DNA of 64,000 nucleotides from Clostridiales bacterium (GTDB lineage: Bacteria; Bacillota; Clostridia; Lachnospirales; Lachnospiraceae). Below are positions 42,699-52,415 of the stretch, piece by piece (positions within the stretch are counted from its first letter, which is position 1; each line of letters starts with the position of its first letter). The translations under genes were made by a program, and so were the position numbers. A model generated the notes under the pieces. The model saw only the letters and a list, made by a program, of their open reading frames with translations. It was not told the DNA's origin and did no database searches. The stretch lies in the NCBI GenBank assembly GCA_021199255.1, contig JAJQIK010000011.1, forward strand, positions 19,096 through 83,095. Reading direction: 5' to 3'.

Positions 42699-43844
42699 AT
42701 GAAAAATCAAAATCTGATAACCTACCCTATACATGAAATCCCACACTGTAAAGTACACGGCAGAACTGTTCCCGGCTCTTCGCCGCTTCCTCTCTTCTTT
42801 AATGGAAGCGCTGTGGAAGTAAATGTGTCCGGCACAGAATTGTGGGTTAACCTTACAGTGGACTACACCATTCACGAACCCTGGATTACTTGTGAGATAA
42901 ACAAAGAATTGATGAGCCGGCAGATGCTGATGCCCGGAACCTACGACCTCTGCCTGTTCCGCGGCATGAATCCCGCTACGGTTAAAAATGTCAGGGTAAC
43001 CCGCGAGCTACAGGCAATGTCCGAGGATCCTTCCTGCTGTATTCTGATAAACGCCATTAAGACAGACGGCGCTTTCTCTCCTGTTGCGCCCAGGAAATAC
43101 GTGCTGGAATTTGTGGGCGACAGCATCACCTCCGGAGAAGGCACTTACGGAGCCAAAGAAGATGTGGACTGGATTCCCATGTACATGAGTTACAGCCGCA
43201 ATTATGCCAAAATGACATCTGAAGCTCTGGACGCGGAAGCCTACCTGATCTCCCAGGGAGGCTGGGGCGTTCTGTGCGGCTGGGATAACAACCCGCACTC
43301 CAACATTCCCTCCCGCTATGAAAAGCTCTGCGGCCTTTGCCAGGGGGACATCAACGGGCAGATGGGCGCCTTCAAGCCTTATGATTTTACATCCAGACAG
43401 CCCGACGCGGTGATTGTGAATCTGGGCACCAACGACGCTTCCGCGTTTGACCAGCCCGCCTGGCATGATCCCATTACAGGAGAAATCTTTCAACAACGCC
43501 GGAATGAAGACGGCACCTATGACGAAGCCTGCCTGCGGCGCTTTCAGAACGCCGTCATTGCTTTCCTGCAAATGCTGAGAAAGAACAATCCCCAGGCGCA
43601 CATTGTATGGTGCTACGGTATGCTAGGCTGCCCTCTGTCTCCGGCAATCACCGACGCCATCTGTCAATACACCGCGCGGACAGGAGACGGCAACGTCAAA
43701 TTTCTTCCGCTGCCGGACACCACAGACGAGACTGTCGGCAGCCATGCCCATCCCGGCCCCCGCTCCCATGCCAAAGCCGCTCAGGTGCTGACTGCATACC
43801 TGCGGGAATATCTGGGCTATCCAATCAAAACCGTTTTACCCTGA
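42699..43844 (+). CDS. SGNH/GDSL esterase, CE2-like
   Basis: About 381 residues. An N-terminal beta-sandwich (about 1-135) precedes an SGNH hydrolase with FVGDSITSGEGTYG (Ser nucleophile), a Gly in the QGGWGVLCG region, NLGTNDAS (Asn oxyanion) and HPGPRSHAKAA (His). The two-domain plan matches CE2 acetyl esterases that deacetylate plant xylan or similar glycans. No signal peptide, so it acts in the cytoplasm. The start at 42699 follows GGAG by 6 bases. The 3' end overlaps the convergent ATPase gene by 28 bases. Confidence 0.87.
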   Translation: MKNQNLITYPIHEIPHCKVHGRTVPGSSPLPLFFNGSAVEVNVSGTELWVNLTVDYTIHEPWITCEINKELMSRQMLMPGTYDLCLFRGMNPATVKNVRVTRELQAMSEDPSCCILINAIKTDGAFSPVAPRKYVLEFVGDSITSGEGTYGAKEDVDWIPMYMSYSRNYAKMTSEALDAEAYLISQGGWGVLCGWDNNPHSNIPSRYEKLCGLCQGDINGQMGAFKPYDFTSRQPDAVIVNLGTNDASAFDQPAWHDPITGEIFQQRRNEDGTYDEACLRRFQNAVIAFLQMLRKNNPQAHIVWCYGMLGCPLSPAITDAICQYTARTGDGNVKFLPLPDTTDETVGSHAHPGPRSHAKAAQVLTAYLREYLGYPIKTVLP

Positions 43845-45511
43845 AAGGCAAATCCGTATTTACGAATGTGTTCCGCTGAAATTCCCTTTTCCAGCAAATA
43901 CGCATCATATTTTTTGTCTTCAATTTGCTCTAACGCCGCCCGTACCGTATCCCGCAAAGTTCCGCCATCGTCCGGGTCATACACTTTAAATTCCAGAATT
44001 ATGGCGTCGTCCGTTTTCTTTAAAGGCTCTAATATCACATCATATCGCCCAAAGCCGCTTTCCCGGTTGGACTGCACCACATATTGCTCGGATAAATCTA
44101 CCAGCAGCCCCAACACAAAACCATGATAGAACCGCTCCGGCTCCACATAATCCGAGGCTCTTTTCCCCGTATCAAAATAGCTGAACGTAGCAAGCGCCAC
44201 GCGATTCATATAAATATTCATGGCTTTTTTATCATCCAGCAGCAAAGCCTTCACAAAATCATTGTAATCATTCTCCGCAGGTAAAAACCAACCGCGCACC
44301 ATACTGTCAAACATACGTTCCACTTCATAATTGGTCAGGGCAAGCTCATAGAGCGGTTCCCGTCTACTGGCAATCTTTCCCATATCCTCATAATTAATTA
44401 CCTTTAAATATCCGCTCGCCAGTAGCAGGCTCCAAATAGCCGCTTCGCTGTTATCCAACTGGTCATATACGATCTGCTCGTCAATAGAACATCTAAGATG
44501 TTCTCCCTTCAAAAGTCCCTCAAAAGATATCTTAATCCGCCTGCTTCCCTCCCGTATCAACTTTCCTGCTAAACTATTGGAGCTGGTATTAGCCCAATAA
44601 GTACTGAACTTATTTTTATCTATAAAGTTCAAAATGGACCATGGATTATAAATATCCTGATGCTCTCCAAAAATAAACCCATCATACCATCGTTTTACTT
44701 CATCTCTTTCACTGCTGAGCCCGCACTCGTCAAGCGCTGCAAACACCTCCTCCTCCGTAAAACCGAAAGCAGTTGCGTACTTATCGGAGGTAGTGGTTAC
44801 CACCTCTAAATTATTCAAGTCCGAAAAAATTGACTCTTTACTGACTCTGGTGATCCCCGTCATAATTCCGCGTTCCAGCCATAGATTTGTTTTAAATGTG
44901 GAATTAAACATATTTCTGGTGAATGACACCAGCTCCTCCCAATATCCCTCCACATAGGCTTCCTGCATCGGCGTATCATACTCATCTAAAAGGATAATTA
45001 CCTTTTTGCCATAATAGCGATACAGAAAGCCAGAAAGCTTGTGCAATGCTATAGTAGCCACCACCTCCGGCATATCTGCCCTTACTGAGACAAAAAATTG
45101 TTTTTCCTGCTCCGCCAGCAAATCCCCTTCCAGCAAAAAATTATTTTGCACATACAATTCCGCAATAATCTGACAGATTCTCTCTTTCGCGGAAATATAA
45201 TTTGTTTCCTTCACAGATGCAAACGACAGACTGATGACCGGATAAGTCCCCTGTATCTCCCGATATTTCTCATACTGCCAAATTGACAATCCTTCAAACA
45301 AGTCTCCCCTGCCCGCGTACTTTACAGAAAAAAACTGCTCCACCATACTCATGTTCAAAGTCTTGCCAAAACGACGGGGGCGGGCAATCAGGGTCACGCT
45401 GTCCTGATTCTCCCACCACTCCCGGATAAATTCTGTCTTATCTACATAAAAGCACTGATTCTCTATCACTGTTTGAAAATTCTGTATCCCGATTCCTACC
45501 GTTCTCGCCAT
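43817..45511 (-). CDS. AAA-ATPase-like protein with C-terminal PD-(D/E)XK domain
   Basis: About 564 residues. AAA_ATPase-like N-terminus (GIQNFQTVIENQCFYVDKTEFI; P-loop RPRRFGKT; Walker B IILLDEYDTPM) and a C-terminal DUF1703-type nuclease fold (SGFGRYDVILEP...AIILEFKVY). These proteins are multi-copy in gut Firmicutes and Bacteroidetes and behave as accessory genes; their function is not established. The start at 45511 follows GGAGGG. Part of the block separating spmA from spmB. Confidence 0.88.
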   Translation of the reverse strand: MARTVGIGIQNFQTVIENQCFYVDKTEFIREWWENQDSVTLIARPRRFGKTLNMSMVEQFFSVKYAGRGDLFEGLSIWQYEKYREIQGTYPVISLSFASVKETNYISAKERICQIIAELYVQNNFLLEGDLLAEQEKQFFVSVRADMPEVVATIALHKLSGFLYRYYGKKVIILLDEYDTPMQEAYVEGYWEELVSFTRNMFNSTFKTNLWLERGIMTGITRVSKESIFSDLNNLEVVTTTSDKYATAFGFTEEEVFAALDECGLSSERDEVKRWYDGFIFGEHQDIYNPWSILNFIDKNKFSTYWANTSSNSLAGKLIREGSRRIKISFEGLLKGEHLRCSIDEQIVYDQLDNSEAAIWSLLLASGYLKVINYEDMGKIASRREPLYELALTNYEVERMFDSMVRGWFLPAENDYNDFVKALLLDDKKAMNIYMNRVALATFSYFDTGKRASDYVEPERFYHGFVLGLLVDLSEQYVVQSNRESGFGRYDVILEPLKKTDDAIILEFKVYDPDDGGTLRDTVRAALEQIEDKKYDAYLLEKGISAEHIRKYGFAFQGKTVLIG

Positions 45512-45602
45512 AATACCCTCCAAGTAAAAATCTGCTCTGCTTCCTATCCTGCTTTTAGTATAACGAACCTCTCTTAAAATTACAACAGCAGGAGATAACC
45601 CG

Positions 45603-46973
45603 TTATCCCCTGCTGCAAATGTCCCTTGCCACATATACGCCGCTGGCCGACGCATGAGACAGAGAATGAGTCACGCCGCTGCCGTCGCCGATAATATAAA
45701 GACCCTTGTATTTGGTCTCAAGATGCTCGTCGATCTCCACTTCCATATTATAGAATTTCACTTCTACGCCATAAAGCAGCGTATCGTCGTTTGCCGTGCC
45801 CGGCGCTATTTGATCCAGCGCATATATCATCTCTATAATGCCGTCCATAATGCGCTTCGGAAGCACCAGGCTCAGGTCGCCAGGCGTAGCGGAAAGCGTA
45901 GGCTCCACCAGTCCCTCTTCAATACGCTTCGCGTTGCTTCTTCTCCCCCTTACCAAATCTCCGAACCTCTGTACAATAACGCCGCCGCCCAGCATATTGG
46001 AAAGGCGTGCAATACTTTCCCCATATCCGTTGCTGTCCTTAAAAGGCTCGGAAAAATGTTTGGCCACCAGAAGCGCAAAATTCGTATTATTGGTCTGCTT
46101 ATCCGCGCCCTCATAGCTATGTCCGTTTACGGTCACGATGCCGTTGGTATTTTCATTAACTACAATGCCGTGAGGATTCATACAGAAGGTTCTTACATTA
46201 TCCTCAAATTTCTCTGTGCGGTAAACAATCTTGCTTTCATACAGTTCATCTGTCAGATGGGAAAAAATAACCGCCGGGAGCTCCACACGCACGCCGATAT
46301 CCACCCGATTGGATTTGGTCTTGATATCCAGTTCCTTACAGACACGCTCCATCCATTTGCTTCCGCTTCGTCCTACAGATATGACACACTTGTCACAATC
46401 GTAGGACTCCTTCTCACAAATCACGCGGTAACCCTTCTCCAGCCGTTCCACCGCCTGAACAGGGGTATCGAAATAAAATGTCGCCTTATCTTTCAACACC
46501 GCATACAGATTCTCCAGCACAACGTAATTAATATCCGTTCCCAGATGTCTTACAGATGCGTCCAGCAGATTCAGCTTGTGCTGCAGGCACAGCTTCTTAA
46601 AATTGCTTCCCGCCGTGGAATACAGCTTCGTCCCCGCGCCGCCATACTTCATATTGATATCGTCCACGTACTTCATCAGCTCTATCGCCCGCTTCTTGCC
46701 CACGTGCTCATACAGCGTACCGCCAAAATCGTTGGTGATATTATATTTTCCATCGGAAAAGGCTCCCGCGCCGCCAAAGCCGCTCATAATGGAACAGCTC
46801 CTGCAATTAACGCAGCTTTTGACCTTATCCCCGTCAATAGGACAGTGGCGCTTCTCCAGAGAATGTCCGGCTTCCATAACCGCGATTTTTAAATCCTTAT
46901 TCTGCTGCGCCAGTTCATAGGCCGAAAAAATACCGCCCGGACCCGCGCCGATAATAATTACGTCATATTTCAT
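45603..46973 (-). CDS. FAD-dependent oxidoreductase (NAD(P)/FAD-binding, HI0933/YbfF-like)
   Basis: 456 residues. Rossmann FAD site YDVIIIGAGPGGIFSAYELA at the N-terminus, then a cysteine-rich segment (CPIDGDKVKSCVNCRSCS) and GFGGAGAFSDGKYN. A C-terminal IIGDGSGVTHSLSHASASGVYVARDI closes the FAD fold. The CxxCxxC stretch hints at a bound metal or redox cysteines. Found in many anaerobes as a 'FAD-dependent dehydrogenase' of unknown substrate. Start at 46973 (GAGG upstream). 52 bases downstream of spmA on the same strand. Confidence 0.87.
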   Translation of the reverse strand: MKYDVIIIGAGPGGIFSAYELAQQNKDLKIAVMEAGHSLEKRHCPIDGDKVKSCVNCRSCSIMSGFGGAGAFSDGKYNITNDFGGTLYEHVGKKRAIELMKYVDDINMKYGGAGTKLYSTAGSNFKKLCLQHKLNLLDASVRHLGTDINYVVLENLYAVLKDKATFYFDTPVQAVERLEKGYRVICEKESYDCDKCVISVGRSGSKWMERVCKELDIKTKSNRVDIGVRVELPAVIFSHLTDELYESKIVYRTEKFEDNVRTFCMNPHGIVVNENTNGIVTVNGHSYEGADKQTNNTNFALLVAKHFSEPFKDSNGYGESIARLSNMLGGGVIVQRFGDLVRGRRSNAKRIEEGLVEPTLSATPGDLSLVLPKRIMDGIIEMIYALDQIAPGTANDDTLLYGVEVKFYNMEVEIDEHLETKYKGLYIIGDGSGVTHSLSHASASGVYVARDICSRG

Positions 46974-47025
46974 ACTTACCCTCATCTCTGCGCTGTTTTT
47001 CACTCTTCTCTCCCTTTTACCCCGC

Positions 47026-47652
47026 TTAACTCTTGGACGTAACCTCTTTGAACTTACAATAGAGAATCGCCGTAAGCGTACTGATAAAGGTCGCCACAAT
47101 CGCCGGCGCAATAATACCCGCCGGATTCACGCTGCCGTACTGGCTGCGATAAGCTATCATATTAACGGGAATTAATTGCAGCGAAGAAATATTAAGAATC
47201 AGGAACGTACACATTTCTCTGCTGGCGGAACAGCTCCTTCCCGCCGTGCCGTCGCCGATGCCATATTCCGGATTGCCTCTCTCCCGCTCTAGCTGCGCCA
47301 GAGCCTCCATTGCCTTTAATCCCGCCGGCGTACAGGCCCAGCCAAGTCCCAGCACATTGGCTATCAGATTGGTCGCAATGTACTCCCGTGACGGGTGATC
47401 CTTGGGAATCCTGGGAAACAGGAAGCTGATAAAAGGCTGTATTCCTCTCGTCATTTTTGCGATCAGGCCGGACTTCTGCGCAATCTCCATCAGGCCGACC
47501 CACAACGCCATAATACCGATCATGGTAATACACAAGGACACCGCGTCGCCTGCGGAATCAAGAGCCGCGTTAGTTACGTCCGCCATTCTGCCGGTAAAAG
47601 CGCCATACACAACCCCGATCAAAATCATAAATGCCCAGATATAGTTCAGCAT
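47026..47652 (-). CDS. spmA: Spore maturation protein A
   Basis: About 208 residues, all membrane. Nucleoside-recognition domain (LNYIWAFMILIGVVYGAFTG; CITMIGIMALWVGLMEIAQKSGL; SREYIATNLIANVLGLGWACTPAGLKAMEAL; SREMCTFLILNISSLQLIPVNMIAYR). Works with SpmB in spore core dehydration. The start at 47652 follows GGGGA; the longer frame lacks homology. Lies 81 bases downstream of fabH and is not next to spmB, which is about 6 kb away on the same strand. Confidence 0.93.
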   Translation of the reverse strand: MLNYIWAFMILIGVVYGAFTGRMADVTNAALDSAGDAVSLCITMIGIMALWVGLMEIAQKSGLIAKMTRGIQPFISFLFPRIPKDHPSREYIATNLIANVLGLGWACTPAGLKAMEALAQLERERGNPEYGIGDGTAGRSCSASREMCTFLILNISSLQLIPVNMIAYRSQYGSVNPAGIIAPAIVATFISTLTAILYCKFKEVTSKS

Positions 47653-47733
47653 AAAAATCCCCACAGGTCTCTTTCTGTCAATATATGTTTCTTCTGGTGA
47701 TTCCAGAACCGCCCGCAGCAAAATCGCCCGCTT

Positions 47734-48699
47734 TTACCACTCCAGCACAGCGGAAGCCCAAGTCAGCCCGCCCCCGAATCCGGACAGGGCAATCTTCATT
47801 CCCGGTTTTAATAATCCCCTCTGGTTCATCTCATCTAACAGAATCGGCACGCTTGCCGCAGAAATATTTCCGCAATGATCCAGACTGATGGGAAATTTAT
47901 CCTCAGCTACCTTCAGACGCTTTGCCACCGACTGAATAATGCGGATATTGGCCTGATGCAGCGCAAAATAATCGATATCCTCCACTCCAAGCCCTGCCTC
48001 CTCGATCACTTTGTGCAGGGAAGCCGGAACCATGGTCACCGCAAACTTATAGACCTCCTGACCGTCCATATGTATATACTGAAGTTCCTTCGGCGTCTGT
48101 ATCAAAGGATTGTTATTAGTACGGTTTACGCCTGACAAAACCCTTCCCTTTACGCCGTCGGAGCCCAAATCGAACGCCAAAAAGCCCGCCTTTTCATCAG
48201 CGCGCACCACCGCCGCTCCCGCGCCGTCTCCAAAGAGGACGCAAGTGCTTCTGTCACTCCAGTCCATAATCTTGGACAGGGTCTCCGCGCCTATAATCAG
48301 CGCTGTTTGATAAGTACCGCACTGCAAATATGCATTGGCAATATGCAGCGCAAACATAAAACCGGAGCATGCGGCATTGATATCGAACGCCACCGCCCGT
48401 TCCGCACCGATGGCCGCCTGCACTTCACAGGAGCAGGCAGGCGTTATATAATCTGCGGATACCGTTCCCACAATAATCAGATCAATCTCCTCTGCGGTCA
48501 CGCCCGCATTCTCCATAGCGCGTCTTGCCGCTTCGATAGACATGCTTGCTGTTGTCTCATCTTTAGCCAAATGACGCTTGCGGATACCGGTTCTGGAGCT
48601 GATCCATTCGTCAGAGGTATCCATAATTTGGGACAGATCGTCATTTGTCACAACATTTGCCGGAAGACAGCTTCCGGTTCCTATGATTCTTGTTTTCAT
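47734..48699 (-). CDS. fabH: 3-oxoacyl-ACP synthase III (KAS III)
   Basis: Starts fatty acid synthesis by condensing acyl-CoA with malonyl-ACP. 321 residues. Catalytic triad visible: Cys in DINAACSGFMFAL (about residue 112), His in ALHQANIRII and Asn in DHCGNISAAS. GTGSCLPANVVTNDDL marks the N-terminus. Last fab gene of the cluster in the direction of transcription, whereas in many clostridia fabH comes first. Confidence 0.96.
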   Translation of the reverse strand: MKTRIIGTGSCLPANVVTNDDLSQIMDTSDEWISSRTGIRKRHLAKDETTASMSIEAARRAMENAGVTAEEIDLIIVGTVSADYITPACSCEVQAAIGAERAVAFDINAACSGFMFALHIANAYLQCGTYQTALIIGAETLSKIMDWSDRSTCVLFGDGAGAAVVRADEKAGFLAFDLGSDGVKGRVLSGVNRTNNNPLIQTPKELQYIHMDGQEVYKFAVTMVPASLHKVIEEAGLGVEDIDYFALHQANIRIIQSVAKRLKVAEDKFPISLDHCGNISAASVPILLDEMNQRGLLKPGMKIALSGFGGGLTWASAVLEW

Positions 48700-48725
48700 A
48701 TATTTATAACCTTTCTTTTCACCGA

Positions 48726-49793
48726 TCAGCTTGCACTCGGCCGAAATTCATCTATAATATCTTTCACATGCTCTAACTTGGTAGCGCGGTAAGCATTGGC
48801 CCCACAGAAAAGAAGAGCGTTGTCCACGTTGCCGGTCACCGCGTTAACCAAAGCGTCCGTAATGCAGTAGGGAGTCTCCGCCTGCTTGCAGGTACTGATG
48901 CAAAGATGGCACTTCCCATGGGGAATCCGCCCTTCCTTCGCCCTCTTCATAAAAGGGTTCAAAATGGCGCGCCCCGGCATACCGACCGGGCTGTTGACAA
49001 TCACAATATCCTCTTTTCTGGCGTCGATATAGGTCTGTTTGTAGGCGTCCGACGCGTCACATTCATAGGTCGTCACGAAGCGGGTTGCCATCTGCACACC
49101 GCTGGCGCCCATCTCAAAGCAGTGCTCCATATCCTCTCTGGTATAGACTCCGCCTGCCACGATTACAGGAATCTCCGTATCATGCTCCGCCGCCGTGGTA
49201 TTGACATGCTCAATAATCGCTTTGATTTCATCATCATAATGCAGGGCTTCAATATCGTCCAACTGTTCCCGGTGAAATCCCAGATGTCCGCCCGCAAGGG
49301 GGCCTTCAATAACGACCGCGTCCGGCAGCCTGCTATACTTTTTCCACCAGTAACGCATAATCACCTGGGCAGATTTCACGCTGGATACAATAGGCGCCAG
49401 CTTTGTCCTGGCGGCGCCCGCCAATTTAGGCAGATCCATAGGAAGTCCCGCGCCGGATATAATCAAATCGATGCCGGCCGCTACCGCCGCTTTCACATAC
49501 TCCTCATATTTTCTGGTAGCCACCATAATATTGACTCCCAGAATACCGCCCTTCGCATATTCGCGCGCTTTGCAGATTTCTGACTGAATGGCTCTTAAAT
49601 TAGCGCCAATGGGATCGGTATCAAAATCCGGTTCCCTGTATCCGATCTGCGCCGTGGAAATCACGCCGATTCCTCCCTCCGCCGCTACCGCTCCGGCTAA
49701 AGAGGAAAGACTCACGCCGACTCCCATGCCGCCCTGTATAACGGGTACCTTTGCTACCAGCTCCCCTATTTTTAACGGCTTTATCGTAACCAT
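48726..49793 (-). CDS. Nitronate monooxygenase-family flavoprotein in the fab cluster
   Basis: 355 residues. FMN TIM barrel related to FabK and nitronate monooxygenases: VPVIQGGMGVGVSLSSLAGAVAAEGGIGVIS, GGILGVNIMVATRKYEEY, EGPLAGGHLGFH and PVIVAGGVYTRED. Unlike the FabK-type gene at 53493-54422 it has a C-terminal cysteine group (HGKCHLCISTC...TPYC), which could hold an iron-sulfur cluster or zinc. Conserved in clostridial fab operons under the nitronate monooxygenase name. Its location suggests a lipid-linked role, perhaps a second enoyl reductase or a detoxifying enzyme, but this is inference. Confidence 0.85.
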   Translation of the reverse strand: MVTIKPLKIGELVAKVPVIQGGMGVGVSLSSLAGAVAAEGGIGVISTAQIGYREPDFDTDPIGANLRAIQSEICKAREYAKGGILGVNIMVATRKYEEYVKAAVAAGIDLIISGAGLPMDLPKLAGAARTKLAPIVSSVKSAQVIMRYWWKKYSRLPDAVVIEGPLAGGHLGFHREQLDDIEALHYDDEIKAIIEHVNTTAAEHDTEIPVIVAGGVYTREDMEHCFEMGASGVQMATRFVTTYECDASDAYKQTYIDARKEDIVIVNSPVGMPGRAILNPFMKRAKEGRIPHGKCHLCISTCKQAETPYCITDALVNAVTGNVDNALLFCGANAYRATKLEHVKDIIDEFRPSAS

Positions 49794-49847
49794 ACGCTTA
49801 TGCCTTTTACCCTTTCTGCATATTTTCCTTATAAACCGGCCATAGAT

Positions 49848-50282
49848 TTATGCCTGCCCAATAGCAAAGGTAAGCTCCGCCTGTGTCACCAGCTTGCCGT
49901 CCACATAGGCTTTTCCTGCTCCCATGCCGATAGGCCCTTTTATTTTAATAATCTCTGTTTCCAGAGTCAGTACATCGCCCGGCACCACCTTTCCCTTAAA
50001 CTTCACATTGTTCAGCGCCGCAAAATAAGCCGTTTTGCCTTTAAATTCCGGCTGGCTTAAAATCGCAACCGCGCCCGCCTGCGCCAGCGCCTCCACAATC
50101 AGTACGCCCGGCATAACCGGTTCATTGGGAAAATGTCCCGCAAAAAACGGCTCGTTATAGGAAACGCACTTTTTAGCGACTATCCGTTTCCCCTCTTCTA
50201 ACTCCTCAACGGTATCGATCAGCATAAAGGGCTGTCTGTGAGGAATGATTTCCATAATTTCCTTTGCTGTCATAAGCGACAT
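49848..50282 (-). CDS. fabZ: 3-hydroxyacyl-ACP dehydratase
   Basis: About 144 residues, the usual FabZ size. Hot-dog fold with the catalytic His in [23 protein letters not shown] and the Glu in the same block; [14 protein letters not shown] marks the N-terminus. Dehydrates 3-hydroxyacyl-ACP. I chose the ATG at 50282 (AGAGGATATAGAT upstream). An in-frame ATG at 50381 would add 33 polar, non-conserved residues; that extra DNA occupies the place where accB sits in related operons. Confidence 0.94.
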   Translation of the reverse strand: MSLMTAKEIMEIIPHRQPFMLIDTVEELEEGKRIVAKKCVSYNEPFFAGHFPNEPVMPGVLIVEALAQAGAVAILSQPEFKGKTAYFAALNNVKFKGKVVPGDVLTLETEIIKIKGPIGMGAGKAYVDGKLVTQAELTFAIGQA

Positions 50283-50387
50283 ATCTATATCCTCTCTTTC
50301 CGGCTTCTGCACTCTTTCGTCATCTACTTCTCTGCGCACAGCCTTACCGCAGGCCGCGCCTGCTTGCGATTTTCCTGACATCTTATG

Positions 50388-51623
50388 TTATGCTGTGTAT
50401 TTCTTAACCAAAAGGCTGGCGTTGTGTCCGCCGAAGCCCAGAGAGTTGGACAAGGCATACTCAAATTCTTCCGTATAAGGCTCCTTACAGTAATTCAAAT
50501 CGCACTCTTCATCCGGTATCTGATACCCTACCGTCTGGTGGATATAACCCTCCTGTAACTCCTTCACACAGGTGACGAACTCAATCGCGCCTGCGGCGCC
50601 CAGCAAATGGCCTATCATAGACTTCGTAGAATTAATCTTAATATCTTTCGCATGCTCGCCAAAGGTTAATTTGATCGCCCTGGTCTCGAAAAGATCATTG
50701 TGGTGTGTGCTTGTACCGTGGGCGTTAATATAGGTAATATCGTCTGTAGAAATACCGGCGTCCTTCACCGCATACTCCATAGCCTTGGCAGCGCCCGCGC
50801 CATCTTCGGCGGGAGATGTAATATGGAATGCGTCGGAGGTACAGCCGTAACCTACCACCTCCGCATAAATTCTCGCGCCTCGCGCTTTCGCGTGCTCCAG
50901 CTCTTCCAGCACCACAATAGCGGAGCCCTCGCCCATAACGAAACCGCTTCTCTCCTTATCAAAAGGAATGGAACATCTCTTAGGGTCTTCCGAGGTCGTC
51001 AGCGCTGTCAGCGCGGAAAAACCGCCGATTCCTATCGGACATACGCTTCCCTCCGTACCGCCCGCAACCATCACCTCGGCGTCGCCATACTGAATGGTCC
51101 GGAAGGCTTCGCCGATGGAGTTCGTACCGGTGGCGCATGCCGTCACCACGTTGATGCTCTTGCCTTTTAATCCAAACTGGATAGATACGTTGCCCGCTGC
51201 CATATTCGAAATCGTCAACGGTACAAACAAAGGCTCGATTCTGCCCGGCCCCTTTTCCAGCAATCTACTGTGGGAACGCTCCATGGCCTGTAAGGATCCT
51301 GTGCCGGAGCCTACTGCCACGCCCACACGGTAAGGATCTTCCTTCTCCATATCAAGTCCTGCATCCGCTATAGCTTCCTTTGTCGCCGCTACCGCATACT
51401 GGGAGAATAACTCCATTCTCTTAGCAGCCTTAAAATCCATGAAGCTTTTGGGGTCAAATCCCTTAACCTCAGCGGCCAGCTTGCACTTAAAATCTGTCGT
51501 GTCAAATCTGGTGATCGGCGCAAAGCCTGTCCTGCCTTCTTTGACGCCCGCCCAAAATTCATCTACGCTTAAACCGATAGGGGTAATCGCTCCCATACCC
51601 GTTACTACTACTCGTCTGCTCAT
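50388..51623 (-). CDS. fabF: 3-oxoacyl-ACP synthase II (KAS II)
   Basis: 411 residues, full length. Elongating condensing enzyme of type II fatty acid synthesis. Cys nucleophile in NVVTACATGTNSIG, His in INAHGTSTHHNDLFE and His in NSTKSMIGHLLGAAG. N-terminal RRVVVTGMGAITPIG is typical. Follows fabG by 23 bases and precedes fabZ. Confidence 0.97.
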   Translation of the reverse strand: MSRRVVVTGMGAITPIGLSVDEFWAGVKEGRTGFAPITRFDTTDFKCKLAAEVKGFDPKSFMDFKAAKRMELFSQYAVAATKEAIADAGLDMEKEDPYRVGVAVGSGTGSLQAMERSHSRLLEKGPGRIEPLFVPLTISNMAAGNVSIQFGLKGKSINVVTACATGTNSIGEAFRTIQYGDAEVMVAGGTEGSVCPIGIGGFSALTALTTSEDPKRCSIPFDKERSGFVMGEGSAIVVLEELEHAKARGARIYAEVVGYGCTSDAFHITSPAEDGAGAAKAMEYAVKDAGISTDDITYINAHGTSTHHNDLFETRAIKLTFGEHAKDIKINSTKSMIGHLLGAAGAIEFVTCVKELQEGYIHQTVGYQIPDEECDLNYCKEPYTEEFEYALSNSLGFGGHNASLLVKKYTA

Positions 51624-51646
51624 TGTATCTCCTCCATAATTTTATA

Positions 51647-52387
51647 TTAAATTGCCATTCCGCCGTCTACGGAAATTACCTGCCCTGTAATGTAAGAGGC
51701 TTTGTCGCTTGCAAGGAATGCCACTGTCTCCGCGATATCCTTCGGCGTCCCCACCCGTTTCAGCGGTATCTGCCCCAGAGTTGCCTCTTTGGCTGCCTCC
51801 GTCATCGCCTGCGTCATATCGGTATCAATAAAGCCCGGAGCCACGGCATTGACTGTAATGCTTCTGCCTGCCAGCTCTCTTGCCATGGACTTGGTCAGTC
51901 CGATTACTCCGGCCTTAGAAGCGGAATAATTGGCCTGTCCTGCGTTGCCCAGTACCCCGGATACGGAGGATAGATTGATGATTCTGCCGGCTCTCTGCTT
52001 TAAGAACGGACGGTACATATGCTTAATGGTATTAAAAGCGCCCTTCAGATTCGTATCGATCACCGCGTCGAAATCCTCTTCCGTCATCTTAATGACCAGA
52101 TTATCTCTCGTAATTCCCGCATTATTCACTAAAATATCAATATGGCCAAAAGCGGCAAGCATCTCTGTAATCATTTTTCCACATGCCTCATAATCCGCTA
52201 CGCTGCACTGTACCGCCACAGCCCTTCGACCCATCGCCTCTATCTGGGCGGCTACCTCTTCCGCTTTTTCCTTAGAGCCGTTATAATTCACAATCACATC
52301 TGCGCCATACTCTGCAAGCGTCAACGCAATCTGGCGGCCGATACCTCTGCCCGCGCCCGTTACCAATGCTACTTTCCCTGTTAACAT
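51647..52387 (-). CDS. fabG: 3-oxoacyl-ACP reductase
   Basis: 246 residues, short-chain dehydrogenase. NADPH site [21 protein letters not shown], catalytic Ser in INLSSVSG, and YSASK with Tyr and Lys; [11 protein letters not shown] follows. Reduces 3-oxoacyl-ACP. The start at 52387 follows GGAGG by 5 bases; a longer in-frame start lacks a ribosome site. Located between fabD and fabF as in most Firmicute fab operons. Confidence 0.97.
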   Translation of the reverse strand: MLTGKVALVTGAGRGIGRQIALTLAEYGADVIVNYNGSKEKAEEVAAQIEAMGRRAVAVQCSVADYEACGKMITEMLAAFGHIDILVNNAGITRDNLVIKMTEEDFDAVIDTNLKGAFNTIKHMYRPFLKQRAGRIINLSSVSGVLGNAGQANYSASKAGVIGLTKSMARELAGRSITVNAVAPGFIDTDMTQAMTEAAKEATLGQIPLKRVGTPKDIAETVAFLASDKASYITGQVISVDGGMAI

Positions 52388-52415
52388 CTTTGCCTCCATT
52401 CTTCCTGTTCTCTTA

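Noticed and set aside
45654-46892. A 412-residue open frame on the plus strand
   Set aside because: It lies wholly antisense to the flavoprotein gene, which has clear FAD motifs. The frame is low in acidic residues and has no domain sense.
50283-50381. A longer fabZ reading or a remnant accB between fabF and fabZ
   Set aside because: The 33 extra residues are polar, non-conserved and lack a biotin-site motif (no MKM); the internal ATG at 50282 has a better ribosome site.
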